NCBI RefSeq assembly: GCF_025766255.1
Contig: NW_026516754.1
Span: forward strand, 121,777-185,776
DNA: 64,000 bases
From: Zychaea mexicana
Lineage: Eukaryota; Mucoromycota; Mucoromycetes; Mucorales; Lichtheimiaceae
Reading direction: 5' to 3'
The stretch's first letter is position 1. Each line of letters begins with the position of its first letter. A program made the position numbers and the translations under genes. Of this stretch, positions 1 through 10,684 are shown one piece after another. The notes below the pieces were generated by a model, which ran no database searches, had not been told where the DNA came from, and saw nothing but the letters and a program-made list of their open reading frames with translations.

Positions 1-15
1 TCATTTATTTTTCAG

Positions 16-1018
16 CAAATGCTTGAATGCTTCTGCTGCTGCGAGACAACTGGGTATTGATATCCAGACAGCGCAGAGATGGGTAAAACGGTATTACGAA
101 GACCCCAAAAGCATTTTCGAAAAAAAGAAAAAATCAGGGCGGCATCGTATTCTTGGGAATGAGCATAAGCAATTTCTTTTAAATTACATTGATGAGAATC
201 CTTCTACCGTTGTCAATGAAGTGGTGGAAAGTTTGAAACAAAACTATGAGGATCTCAACGTTTCTCGTAGTACTGTTTATAACTTCATAACAACTCAGTG
301 TAATCTATCTATTAAGCAAGCACAGTTTCATCCTATGGAAAGGAACAGTAAGGAAAAGATTCAGCAAAGATACGACTGGGTTCAAAAGTGGCAGCAAACT
401 GACCTGGATTTCACAACAAATTGTGTCTTTCTTGATGAATCGGCCTTTCACATTAATTTGAAACGTGGTATGGCTTGGTCAAAGAAAGGCACTCCTGCAG
501 TAGTTACAGTGCCAATGACTAAAGCAAAAGCAACTTCTATTTTAGGTGCAATTTCTGCCACAGGTTTAATTAATGTTAGTTTGCGAGTTCTGAAGCGTAT
601 CAAGAAGAGAAAGCTCGGGTGTGAGATTGATGGTTATAGCATAGGAACAGTGACAGGTCATTACTTGAGCTTCTTAAAAGCTACTCTTAATGAAATGGAC
701 AAGTATCCAGAAATGAAGGGACATTATCTTGTCATAGATAATGCTCCTATTCATAGCTCAACTGACATAGGAAAGTATATTCACTCTCGAGGATATCGAT
801 ATGCATATCTTCCTCCATATTCCCCTGAACTGAATCCAATTGAGCAGTTTTGGTCAGTCGTCAAAAGTAAAGTTAAACGAAACAAGTTTTTGGAAAAAGA
901 ATCGCTCATGACTAGGATCAGTGAGGCATGTGATAGCTTAAATTTTAGTGATTTCAAAGGCTTCGTTTCTCATTCTGCTAAATGCTTTGATAAATGCCTT
1001 GCCAAAGAAAAATTATAA
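16..1018 (+). CDS. IS630/Tc1-mariner-type DDE transposase, 5' end outside window
   Basis: This encodes a cut-and-paste transposase acting in the nucleus. The N-terminus is a helix-turn-helix (ASAAARQLGIDIQTAQRWVK) followed by a second winged-helix-like segment. The catalytic DDE core follows: first Asp in CVFLDESAF (~residue 139), second in YLVIDNAPIH (~239), Glu in PYSPELNPIEQFW (~274). The C-terminus ends in CFDKCLAKEKL, a tail also seen in the IS630-like genes at 19809-21221 and 14628-15841. No ATG opens the reading frame; a TTTTTCAG splice-acceptor-like site at 8-15 suggests this is the last exon of a gene starting before the window. The frame is open to the stop at 1016-1018. No TIR could be assigned. 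Family identity is confident; exon structure is inferred. Confidence 0.85.
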
Positions 1019-1030
1019 AAACGGGCACAG

Positions 1031-1402
1031 ATGGGTAGACTGATGGGTAGACTGATGGGTAGACTGATGGGTAGACTGGTGGGTAGACTGATGGGTAGAC
1101 TGATGGGTAGACTGGTGGGTAGACTGGTGGGTAGACTGATGGGTAGACTGGTTGGTAGACTGATGGGTAGACTGGTGGGTAGACTGGTGGGTAGACTGGT
1201 GGGTAGACTGCTGGGTAGACTGATGGGTAGACTGGTGGGTAGACTGATGGGTAGACTGGTGGGTAGACTGATGGGTAGACTGATGGGTAGACTGGTGGGT
1301 AGACTGATGGGTAGACTGATGGGTAGACTGATGGGTAGACTGATGGGTAGACTGATGGGTAGACTGGTGGGTAGACTGGTGGGTAGACTGGTGGGTAGAC
1401 TG
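1031..1402. repeat. 12-bp minisatellite, 31 units
   Basis: Thirty-one head-to-tail 12-bp units of consensus TGATGGGTAGAC, varying mainly at one position (A/G/C). The array starts 13 bp after the transposase stop. It happens to be open in one frame and would translate as repeating Met/Val-Gly-Arg-Leu, but lacks any non-repeat coding context, so I do not call a protein. The same motif recurs inverted at 1603-1648. Confidence 0.95.
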
Positions 1403-1429
1403 ATGGAGGTGTTTGCTATAGATTAGACC

Positions 1430-1600
1430 GGCAACGGCTCGAAAAGTAGTGGACCTTTTTATAGTAGCGTTTTTCGCTCCCTAGTAAAACTTTAAAACAA
1501 AGGAGTGAACTGACGGTCTTTGACTGAAAATTCTCAGTCTTGTCTTCGGACAGGACAGCCTTAATTTAAAGAGTTACCTGGTTGATCCTGTCAGTAGCCA
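1430..1600 (+). other. rDNA-like fragment: 5'-ETS-like sequence plus first ~23 nt of 18S rRNA
   Basis: Positions 1574-1596 read tacctggttgatcctgtcag followed by tag. This matches the near-universal 5' end of eukaryotic 18S rRNA (usually ...CCTGCCAGTAG) with one C-to-T change. The match ends within a few bases, where minisatellite sequence resumes. The preceding ~140 bp look non-coding and could be external transcribed spacer, which is inference. It is a truncated relic or a junction between an rDNA unit and a repeat, not a functional rRNA gene. Confidence 0.6.
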
Positions 1601-1650
1601 TACCCATCAGTTGACCCATCAGTCTATCCACCAGTCTACCCATCAGCTTA
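1601..1650. repeat. Inverted short copy of the 12-bp minisatellite
   Basis: cccatcag / cccatcagtctatccaccag / tctacccatcag is the reverse complement of about four units of the 1031-1402 array. The two could fold into a long stem with the rDNA-like sequence in the loop. Confidence 0.85.
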
Positions 1651-1759
1651 AGTTGCTTGGTTATAAGATAAAAAATAATAATAAAAAAAAATAGCCATAA
1701 TTATTTGTTTTTATTTGCTTATTGACTAATTATGATGCTGTTTTAGAATGCAAGGTCGT

Positions 1760-3241
1760 TTATGATTTTGAGATGTAGAAAAAAAGTTGGTCGAAGATGG
1801 AGCTACTTATTGTTAGGCGATGTCGCTTGGGATGTGGACAATCAACAGATGGAATGCAAATTCGATCAAAGACGTCAAGTACAAGCAAAACGTCTGAAAT
1901 ATCGGTAACCAGCTTTGGTAAATCATTCAGGCAATCTGGAATCTTAATTTTGGCAAGTTCATGCATAATATATAGACCACTTGAAGGTAATACCAAGATA
2001 TAAAAGGTGATTGTTCTACCAACGATCTGTAAACCCATAGTTCCCATCATTTTCTGCGTATCCAGGGCGTCTTTACAAAAAACTGAGACGCGTAAAAGAT
2101 CTCGACAGACCGAGTAATGGTTAGAGCCTTGATGTGCTGGTTTTGCCTCCCCAAAACCAATGTTCGCTTTCCATTTGACGCCTTGTAATCTGGTGATGCA
2201 AATATCGGATCGCCAACTCAGCAAGCTTTGTTGCTTTTTCGCTTCTAATATGGTTTCGTTCGTCCATCGCAAAAAAACGCCTTCATCGGGTTCATCAAAT
2301 ATACCGCACAAGAATGGATCGACATACCGAGAGCAAAGTTCCATTTCATTTGACTCTTCTGCAAGGGATACACGAGGTAGTTTCTTGACCAGCTCTGCTA
2401 TTGCTTTGGCAAACTTATATTCGTTTGTGGTAAGATCCAATCCGAATAATTTTATAGCAGCCTTTTCTCTTGTTGTCGCGGTAGATAAAAGGTCTTCGAT
2501 GATCTTGATGATTTCCATGACTACGTTGGTAGGCATTCGTGGTTTCTTGATATCATAGATAGTATCAACACGGTCAATGGTAGCCTTTAGGTTGTGTTCA
2601 TCGAAAAATGGCAGAAAATCTTCAGAATATTGATTTCTAGACAAGAATAGAATTGAGGTGGACGCCATGGCATATTGGATATGGTCCTCCAGAGAGAGTT
2701 TCCATTTATGAGCCAGTAAGGACTGTTGAAAGTTATAAAATGCATCGGTCGCATCAAAGTCACCAATCATGAGCCGGTCATCATCGCAAGGAGGTATGAT
2801 TAATAGACATAAATGGTCCATTAATTCTGTGTCAACGTCATCGACGTCTACAATCTCATCCACACTTCGTTTTTTTGGTGAATGTGGTGAAACGTCATTG
2901 CTTTCTTGGTGTTGCGGTGCTGGCGGCATAGATTTGGGATGGTCATTGATAAGATGATCTTTTAAATCGTTTAAAAGTTTAAAATGAGCAGGACAAGACA
3001 GACAGCCAAAGTGCTTTTGAATATCTGGATGTTTGCCATCAGCTTTTACAAATGAATAATCGGGTGTGTCATGACATCTAACGCCAACAGGTCGTTCGGG
3101 AACATTGATTCCGTGCTTTTTGAAATGATGGCGTAATTTCTGTGGCGCTATATATGTTTTAGAGCATATAAAGCATGTGTTAGCAAGTTCAACCAATGGA
3201 GCTTTGAAAATCGATGGTTCGGCAGACATCACGTAAAACAA
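1760..3241 (-). CDS. C2H2 zinc-finger protein with PD-(D/E)XK-like core, 493 aa
   Basis: An intact single-exon gene. Two C2H2 fingers lie near the N-terminus: CFICSKTYIAPQKLRHHFKK-H (C-x2-C-x12-H-x3-H, ~23-43) and a second starting CLSCPAHF and ending DHLINDH (C-x2-C-x12-H-x4-H, ~80-101). An acidic, Ser/Pro-rich linker with a basic patch (SPKKRSVDEI) follows. The C-terminal half has DPFLCGIFDEPDEGVFLRWT, then WRSDICITRLQGVKW and IGFGEAKP. The spaced Asp and Glu-x-Lys resemble a PD-(D/E)XK nuclease core, but activity is unproven. From memory this layout is a multicopy uncharacterised family in Mucorales; I know no assigned function. A second Met at residue 5 (MSAEPSIFK) is an equally good start. 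It is one of very few genes here without any break, so it may be under selection or recently copied. Confidence 0.75.
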   Translation of the reverse strand: MFYVMSAEPSIFKAPLVELANTCFICSKTYIAPQKLRHHFKKHGINVPERPVGVRCHDTPDYSFVKADGKHPDIQKHFGCLSCPAHFKLLNDLKDHLINDHPKSMPPAPQHQESNDVSPHSPKKRSVDEIVDVDDVDTELMDHLCLLIIPPCDDDRLMIGDFDATDAFYNFQQSLLAHKWKLSLEDHIQYAMASTSILFLSRNQYSEDFLPFFDEHNLKATIDRVDTIYDIKKPRMPTNVVMEIIKIIEDLLSTATTREKAAIKLFGLDLTTNEYKFAKAIAELVKKLPRVSLAEESNEMELCSRYVDPFLCGIFDEPDEGVFLRWTNETILEAKKQQSLLSWRSDICITRLQGVKWKANIGFGEAKPAHQGSNHYSVCRDLLRVSVFCKDALDTQKMMGTMGLQIVGRTITFYILVLPSSGLYIMHELAKIKIPDCLNDLPKLVTDISDVLLVLDVFDRICIPSVDCPHPKRHRLTISSSIFDQLFFYISKS

Positions 3242-3710
3242 AACAAAGGGCTGATTTCAAAGAAAACAAAAAAAAAAGTGTCCTTTTTTTTTAGATGTAG
3301 GAGTTTAAACGCCTCTGCATTTCACACTGGGAAAAAAATCCAAATTTCCCTAAAAAACAAATTTCCAAGGTGATGCTGGTAAGTTGAATCATATTAACAT
3401 GAATGAATGAGAGTGTTTCCAATGTTTAATATATGCTTCGCGTATATTTAGAAGAACGCATCGACGCTACGTTACCAGTAGTCAACATGCCGATATTATG
3501 ATAATTAGTGATGAAGGAAACGAGGATTCGCTCCTAGGTTGTACAAAATGAAAATGCCAAGAATTTTATTGGATAATTACTAAGCGACATCTAACAATAA
3601 ACGCACGCGAACACGACTCCATTACTGGACCAGTCGACATCATTGTTGGACACGAGAATTTTTTGCACGACTTCAAACTCAAAATCAACGACTTTACTTT
3701 CTGAAATGAC
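3242..3710. other. Intergenic, no gene seen
   Basis: Holds the presumed promoter of the minus-strand gene ending at 3241 and the flank of the MULE. A poly-T/A tract lies at 3269-3291. No convincing coding region or structured RNA seen. Confidence 0.5.
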
Positions 3711-4735
3711 TGTAGATCATGCATGACTAGGCAGGGGATGAAAACGGACAAGAAAAAAAAGGAATATAAGAGCGAGCTTTAATTTATTTCCCTTTGTCGT
3801 TCTAAATCTGCTAAACAGGCATCACAGTGGTGTGCTGTATACCAACGATTCGACATTGAACGGTTAAATGAACCACTTCACAAGATTAACAGCAGCCTAA
3901 TTATTGGATGGTGTTCAAGATGTGACGACATTGTTAACACAGAGCAGTCAAAAAAAACAGTAGGTACAGTATTTCGGGTGTAATAACTTTTGTTTTTTCC
4001 CCTTGACTAATCTTGCGAATCAGTCTACAGAGATCGACAGCCAAGGGATGAACCAACATGAATATACTACTAACAGCTAACTACAGAGCTGTGCAAACAA
4101 AGAAAAACCAAACCAACGGTGTGCTGTCAGTGCCGGCCTTCCTGACACACTGCTTTTGCTTTGCTGATTTTGTTTTCGACGACGAAGTTTCAACAAGATT
4201 CATTAGTCAATGCTCAACAAATTGGAGAGGCTCGAACATTTCGATTCTCAATGGCTAGTCAGCAATCTGCAAAACGATCGACGATTACGGAAGTCCTGAT
4301 GCTGACATTGTGGATAAAAGAAGGTAAGAAGTCAAAGCGGTTTTGCTACAGTATATTCTGCGTCTATGTTGGGATCGCGTTTTTTGGATAGAAACGCGCA
4401 CACACAATATATACATGCACACACACGATATGCGCACGCACGATATATACACACACGCATATGATATACGCACACACAATATACGCAGACGCACAATATA
4501 CGCAGACGCACTTAATATACACACACACAAAATACGCATAGCCAGAAGATGAAGCAGCTGCTGGATATGGCGACTACAATCAGTGATGCAATATACATAT
4601 ATGCTGTTTGGAGTGTTGGATACGACTGCGGGCAAGGGATTATGCTGGATTGATGTGTACTCCTTCTGCCAACGCTATGGAACGTCACTGTCATCAACGG
4701 AACGACCGATCTATCACTAAATGAAAGGAAGCATT
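3711..4735. repeat. Left TIR of the MULE
   Basis: Reverse-complement match to 7795-8859, with scattered substitutions and indels. Contains an alternating (CACACA/TATACGCA) microsatellite at ~4395-4535, which creates several meaningless reading frames on both strands. Similarity fades past ~4735, with one island (gagcgatcgcacgtgg, ~4812) recognisable further in. Confidence 0.88.
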
Positions 4736-5379
4736 TTAAATTCGTGTTGATTCATATTCGTCCTTACTTATGAAGCACCATCATGCTTTTTACAGCCATA
4801 TATCAAATGATTGAGCGATCGCACGTGGAATAGGGCAGATCAGTCGACCTACCTATATACAATTATGAAAGGGGATAGTTAAATATTTTAGTGGCATACT
4901 GTGATCTATTACTATGTATACATATAGCGTGCTCTCAGCTGTAAGTGAGCGGATACGTGAAGATCGAAGTGTTCTGTAAAATTTTGGATTGTGGATAGAA
5001 AAGGTCAATAAATAATACTTTACACGAAATAGTGTACTAAAATAAGATTAGTAGAAAAAGACTATGCTACCGATATGAGGGATAGGAGTGTGCCATAGCA
5101 TTTCGAAGCAGCTAAAACGTGTTTTTGTGTTACTCGAGCACTACTGCATATACTGTAGTTGCCTGACTTTGTATTTACTTTTGAGCCAATTCCTTTGACA
5201 TTCGCCATTTCAAAATGAGCAATAATAACTTCAACAACAACAACAACAACACTAGCAACTATCACGACGATGAAGAGCTACTGAGCCCTGTTATTATTTC
5301 CGTCAGCCAACGCCCCAGTTCGTGCCCCGTTTCCAAGTACCAAGATATTATCTTACGTCAACCTGAAGAAACAGGCGAA

Positions 5380-5410
5380 CGTTAGATATATAAGGGGGAC
5401 TATAAAAGCG
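5380..5410 (+). promoter_or_regulatory. Candidate TATA region of the MULE transposase
   Basis: gatatataag and gactataaaagc lie 65-90 bp upstream of the ATG at 5473, a position suitable for a TATA box. No other evidence. Confidence 0.4.
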
Positions 5411-5472
5411 ACCAGTTCAAAAAAATCATCTCCAGAAGAGAGTTCAGTGTCACTACGGAGAGCGAAGAGACT

Positions 5473-7600
5473 ATGCAGCCGACAGTCGCTATCACGATTG
5501 ACGATGGTAAGAAAAGAATAAAAAAGTATAGTGTCCAAGGCATCTACTTATATACAATAGAAGAAAACGAGGCTGGTAGTAGAAAAAGACAGAAATCCTC
5601 CACTGTATTTTGGTCAAAGCGGTATGAGTGCCATCGCCATGCCACCAGTGACAACAGACGTGGAATTACCGAGATCCGTCCTATCCAGCAACAAAGTAAG
5701 CAAGTCGGATGTAAGGCCCAACTCAAGGTCATATGTTACATGACCGACTGTGACACTGTAAAGTTCAAGTATGTCAATGACCATACTGGGCATACTCCTG
5801 GAACCATCGAAGATGTCAAATATTTGCCAAAGTCGATACTTTTAAAGGAGCGCATTATTGAGGAATTAAAAAGATACAAGAACGTCCGTCAGGTGCGCAC
5901 TTACTTGCAGCGTGAGCATGCGCATCTTGAAAGCACCAAGAGAGACGCATATCTCCACACCATTGATGTTTATAACATCTTTTATAAATTTCGACAGGAG
6001 GAGTGTGCTAAAGATAAGGACGATTTTACTTCCGTCAAATGCTGGCTACAAGATCTCGAACATAAGGGCTATCATGTCTGGTTATATGCTGATGACACTG
6101 GCCGTCAATTGCTTTCCGCTGCCAGCTTTGGTTCCTGTTTTGTTGCTCCATGGCAGATGCATTTACTAGTGAATGCTGGGCAGCATATCTCTCTCGATGC
6201 AACACACGATGTATCTCAATATGAAGATGGCGTCCTGTATACTATGGTTATCCGCCATCCAATTGCTGGTCGTGGTGTCCCTGTCGCCTACCTTATTACT
6301 GATGACAAGTCATCCGATCCTCTTGTTAAATGGTTGACATACCTGCAATCTCTCGGTGTTAGTCCTCAAGGCATCACGATTGACCAGGATTATGCAGAGG
6401 ATAATGCAATTACCATGGTGTGGCTAGACTGCAAGATCCAGCATTGCCTTTGGCATGTCATGCGTGTATGGATGAAGCATGTCCAAAAGAAAGTTACTGC
6501 TTACGGACGAAGCGACACTCATTAAGAACGAACGCGCATCAAGCTACGGTTACAAGAACTAATGTACGAAAGGGACATGGAAAAATTCCATCGCCTTTTA
6601 CATACCTTCTTTTCCGAGTATGGCGAGAAGCAGCCATCATTTGCGTCTTATTTCCGAGCACATTGGGTAGATACATTCAATGGTGATAGATATACCCGCT
6701 GGAGTACATGCCACGAGCCTGAAGTGTTCACCAATATGGCCACAAATAATTACGTTGAATCCTGGCACAACCAGCTGAAGACTATCTATTTGCAACGGAA
6801 ACGGGTCCATCGTCTCCACTACTTGATCTATGTCTTAACATCCGATGTTGCTTCTGATATTAGCAAAGAAGTCGAGCGTTTGTGGGCAGGTGTTGAGTGT
6901 ATGAGCAAGACCGAGCATTCATTTCGGACAGATGAACTAGAAGCTGGCAATTACAGCGAAGCAGACTTACAACGCATGGTAAAAGTAGTGTCAGATATAC
7001 ACTATAAGGTTGCTTCCTTCGCCACCCGGAGAAAAGAGTATGACGTATGTATTGATTATCATTATACTTTTCTGGGTTTCCAGCGTTTTTCAAGCTATAA
7101 TCTGATACTCCTATAATATGGGATAGGTGCTCATTGAGAACAGCAGAATCATTCATTGTGAATGCGAGAAGTTCAAAGATAGCAAGATGTGTTGCAAGCA
7201 CCTGTTCCTACTGGAACGTTTTTTTGTTACAGTAAGAAAGGTTTCGACAATAAAAGTTCGCCCATCCTTAGAACATTAGCAAGGACTTATCAACACCTGC
7301 ACACCAACATTAGCATCATCGAGCACACCTATCCAAGTATCACAGCACCAACAGTAAGTATCCGAACCTACACCAAAGGACGAATTGGAAGCTGAACTTA
7401 AAAAATTAAAGAAGAAGATCACAGCGATCGAACATCATGTTGGAAAATCGATGATCAACCATAGAGAAGCAGACACTATACGAAATACTGCACGACATGT
7501 ACGAGAGATGATTCAACAGGCTAATGCCATAGATACCATCCTCAAAAATACACTTTCTCTCCCCAAAAACTCCAATTTCCGTCGTCAAAATAACCCTTGA
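5473..7600 (+). pseudogene. MULE transposase, three or more exons, one in-frame stop
   Basis: Domains in order: a Cys/His DNA-binding module (KRYECHRHA ... GCKAQL ... DHTGHTPG), then the MULE catalytic core with first Asp in HISLDATHDVSQ, second in GITIDQDYAEDNAI and Glu in NNYVESWHNQLK, then a SWIM zinc finger (CECEKFKDSKMCCKH), then a possible coiled-coil tail (7385-7600). Introns fit at 5507-5560 (phase 1; the MULE at 27113-31579 has one at the same place) and at 7045-7126 (phase 0); the latter is needed to join the SWIM finger. A TAA at 6523-6525 interrupts a frame that continues without shift into ...LQELMYERDMEKF. The frame after the SWIM exon stops at 7277-7279, so a further intron is needed to reach the tail. 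Identity is firm; activity is unlikely unless the stop is read through. Confidence 0.85.
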
Positions 7601-7794
7601 ATTCCGATCTTTATCCTTTCCTCTTTATATTCATTCTATGATCTATTCCCATTTCTAAATTAACTTACCAATTTCCACTCTATTCCTACTCTAGTAAATA
7701 ATTCTTTGAGTACACTTGTGATTACTATCATTGGCTGAATCCCCGCATCCATGTGCGATTGCTTGAACATAAATTGCAGCAAATGTAAAGTTCG

Positions 7795-8859
7795 TGCTTC
7801 ATTTCATTGAGTGACAGATCGGTCGTTCTGTTGATGACAGTGACGTTCCATAACGTTGGCAGAAGGAGTACACATCAATCCAGCATAATCCCTTGCCCGC
7901 AGTCGTATCCAACACTCCAAACAGCATATATGTATATTGCATCACTGATTACAGTCGCCATATCCAGCAGCTGCTTCATCTTCTGGCTATGCGTATTTTG
8001 TGTGTGTGTAAATTAAGTGCGTCTGCGTATATTGTGTGTGTGTGCGCATATCGTGTGTGTGTATATATCATATGCGTGCGTATATATATTGTGTGTGCGC
8101 ATATCATATGCGTGCGTATATATATCGTGTGTGCACATATCGTGTGTGTGCATGTATATATCGTGTGTGCGCATTTCTATCTAAGAAACGCGATCCTAAC
8201 ATAGATGCAGAATATACTGTAGCAAAACCGCTTTGACTTCTTACCTTCTTTTATCCACAATGTCAGCATCAGGACTTCTGTAATCGTCGATCGTTTTGCA
8301 GATTGCTGACTAGCCATTAAGAATCGAAATATTCGAGCCTCTCTAATTTATTGAGCATTAACTAATGAATCTTGTTGACACTTCGTCGTCGAAAACAGAA
8401 TCAGCAAAGCAAAAGCAGTGTGTCAGGAAGGCCGGCACTGACAGCACACCGTTGGTTTGGTTTTTCTTTGTTTGCACAGCTCTGTAGTTAGCTGTTAATA
8501 GTATATTCATGTTGGTTCATCCCTTGGCTGTCGATCTCTGTAGACTGATTCGCAAGATTAGTCAAGGGGAAAAAACAAAAGTTATTACACTGGGAATACT
8601 GTACCTACTGTTTTTTTTTGACTGCTCTGTGTTAACAATGTCGTCACATCTTGAACACCATCCGATAATTAGGCTGCTGTTAATCTTGTGAAGTGGTTCA
8701 TCTAACCGTTCAATGTCGAATCGTTGGTATACAGCACATTACTGTAATGCCTGTTTAGCAGATTTAGAACGACAAAGGGAAATAAATTAAAGCTCGCTCT
8801 TATATTCCTTTTTTTTTCTTGTCCGTTTTCATCCCCTGTCTAGTCATGCATGATCTACA
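7795..8859. repeat. Right TIR of the MULE
   Basis: Inverted counterpart of 3711-4735. Carries the same microsatellite at ~8025-8175 in TG/TATA orientation and the same distal end (ctagtcatgcatgatctaca). Confidence 0.88.
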
Positions 8860-9078
8860 TTCTTTCCTTTGCTCTAGCCAAAATCTCTGCTTACTTCAAT
8901 GCTGAATTACGCTCGTTTTTTGTATAATGAAAAAAAGAATGTTTGGAGCCCACTTTAATTTTTTTTCTCCTACGTCCTCCCACTACTGACGCGTCAACAC
9001 GTCTCCTGCTGACTTTCAAAAAAAATTGTAAACTGGGGGGCCCAACCCAACTCTTATTTTTGGGGCAGAATAAGGATA

Positions 9079-9300
9079 TTATATTGGAATAGTATGATCC
9101 ACGTGTCTTTGTGGTGGTAGTCCTGAGCGCAATTCCGCAGGGAACACATCAGTATATGAGTTGACTAGCTTGAGTAGAGCATTGGAGCTATGCATTTCAG
9201 CTCCTTGAGCCGCCTTCCTTGTATCCATTCCTTCATCCTTGCAATCTGTCAGTATAAGTGCATATAGTTCGAGTTCGTTTAGCTTGCCTTGTCCTTGCAC
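9079..9300 (-). pseudogene. Ty3/gypsy Pol fragment (protease-RT junction)
   Basis: The translated end SYTDVFPAELRSGLPPQRHV-DH matches the conserved linker just before the reverse transcriptase of Ty3/gypsy elements (pattern F-P-x-E-L-x-x-G-L-P-P-x-R-x-x-D-H). About 73 codons remain; no RT catalytic motif, integrase or flanking LTR is visible, so this is a severely truncated relic. The sequence just beyond it (ttggggcagaataag, 9055-9070) is shared with the tips of the foldback element at 56836-57297. Confidence 0.6.
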
Positions 9301-9424
9301 GTGCTCTTGCTGACTTGCTTATAACTTGTTGACTATTGATTGATGAATCGAAACTTCCGCTACCAAGTGTTATAGACTAGGGCCTTGTCTATAGGGAATG
9401 TTTATCCACGTCAGTAAATGATTC

Positions 9425-9750
9425 AGGGAATTAAACTATAATAATTAAATATAAGGATAATCAATAGTTATCCTTATATTATTGTTTATAGTTAATTCCT
9501 TAGGGTATAAGAATATAAAAATATTATAATAGTTTAGAATTTTAATTCTTAGATTTTTTAATTATTATAAATGTTTTTAATTCTTAAGAATTAATAAAGT
9601 TTTGTAAAAACTTTATTGATTCATAGGCAGTGCAACGGTAGTGAGCATTTCCCTCCTCTAGCCGAGGAACACTTGGACGAAGGCTAGCTTGACTGTGAAA
9701 TCCTTAACTAAAATTAATTTACTATTTATAGTAAAATTAATTGTTATGGA
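9425..9750. repeat. Cluster of three AT-rich hairpins
   Basis: Three successive imperfect inverted repeats: 9427-9499 (loop tcaatag), 9590-9620 (attaataaagtttt / aaaactttattgat), and 9704-9749 (taaaattaatttacta / tagtaaaattaattgtta). They are separated by a GC-richer stretch (9626-9700). No coding capacity. Could be small foldback elements or organelle-derived DNA. Confidence 0.65.
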
Positions 9751-10676
9751 TTGAGCCTCTCAGTGGAAAAGAGGTTACTTTTTATTTTCCCAGCCTAGCC
9801 AGCCTTTATATATTGCTGGGCCTAATAAGCTTTGTACAACCCAAGCTGGGGCCCAGGTTCCTTGACTAACTGCTACCTAGTCAGCAACATCTTTAATCCA
9901 CTGAGTATATTGAGATCTCGGAATCATTATGGTTGCTGGACATGTTGGAGCAAAAGCCTCAACTTCGCCGGTTTGCTGACAATGCAGCAACTGGACAGCC
10001 TCAATAATAACAGACGAAACATTAGAAGGAGGAGTAGGCTAAATTGTTGACATTGTTCATTTATGATTTCAAAATAGCGGTTTGAAATGGAGTCGAAGAG
10101 GAGAAAAAGGTATAATACAGAAAAGTACTTGTGCAACACACTTAAAAAAGACACTATTCATTCTTTTGAGCCCCACTGAATTGAGTGATCCTAATATATA
10201 ATCTCATTTGTGTCATCCTCTATCTACCTTTGCTTTTTTAATGAGACCAGCAGTAGTAGATGATGATGACTGATCGTGAGAGCACACCTTTTTTACTGCA
10301 TAAATTGTCCCTGATCCAGCATCTTATATCCATCCATATCCCAAAAGCCATTATCTATTATCCTTTCCCGTTTTCTAATAGCTTGAGTAGTATGTGTAAA
10401 GTGTGTTGTTGCATGCAGTGGATATCCACCTTGGTTATTATATTTTTTAAAGCGTGCATGTCTACACTAAGATAATAAATGTGTGTAAAGTAAAAGGCCT
10501 CATAAAATACACTGCACAGCCCATTCTACCTCATTACCTACTTTTATTTTTTACCCATCTTACATCTGCAATCCCTCCATTGAAAACTGCTTGCAATTGG
10601 ACTGGAGATTTAAATTGGTGTTAAATTCGTTCTTCATTGCTGCTTTTTTTCAGGTACAATTTGAATAATGTTGTTG
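9751..10676. other. No gene seen
   Basis: Only short random reading frames on both strands. No tRNA, long repeat or recognisable transposon end. Confidence 0.45.
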
Positions 10677-10684
10677 GGAATTGC

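Larger units (their letters stand above)
3711..8859 (+). mobile_element. MULE (Mutator-like element) with ~1-kb terminal inverted repeats
   Basis: The outermost tgtagatcatgcatgacta at 3711 is matched inverted at 8859. The inverted identity runs inward through ~1 kb on each side (3711-~4735 and ~7795-8859) and includes a purine/pyrimidine microsatellite in both arms. Between the arms is a MULE transposase gene. Long TIRs are typical of Mutator-like elements. I found no clear 9-11-bp target duplication at the ends, so the insertion is probably old. Total length is about 5.15 kb. Confidence 0.9.

Noticed and set aside
1031..1426. 131-codon Met/Val-Gly-Arg-Leu repeat protein
   Set aside because: It is the direct translation of a 12-bp minisatellite; the unit is a multiple of three, so an open frame is expected by chance.
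4285..4697. Cys/Val/Ile-rich proteins over the MULE TIR (also 7807-8236)
   Set aside because: They arise from the alternating microsatellite and appear on both strands and in both arms.
3711..8859. 9-11-bp target duplication for MULE 1
   Set aside because: Flanks (ttctgaaatgac and ttctttcctttg) do not match beyond a few bases.
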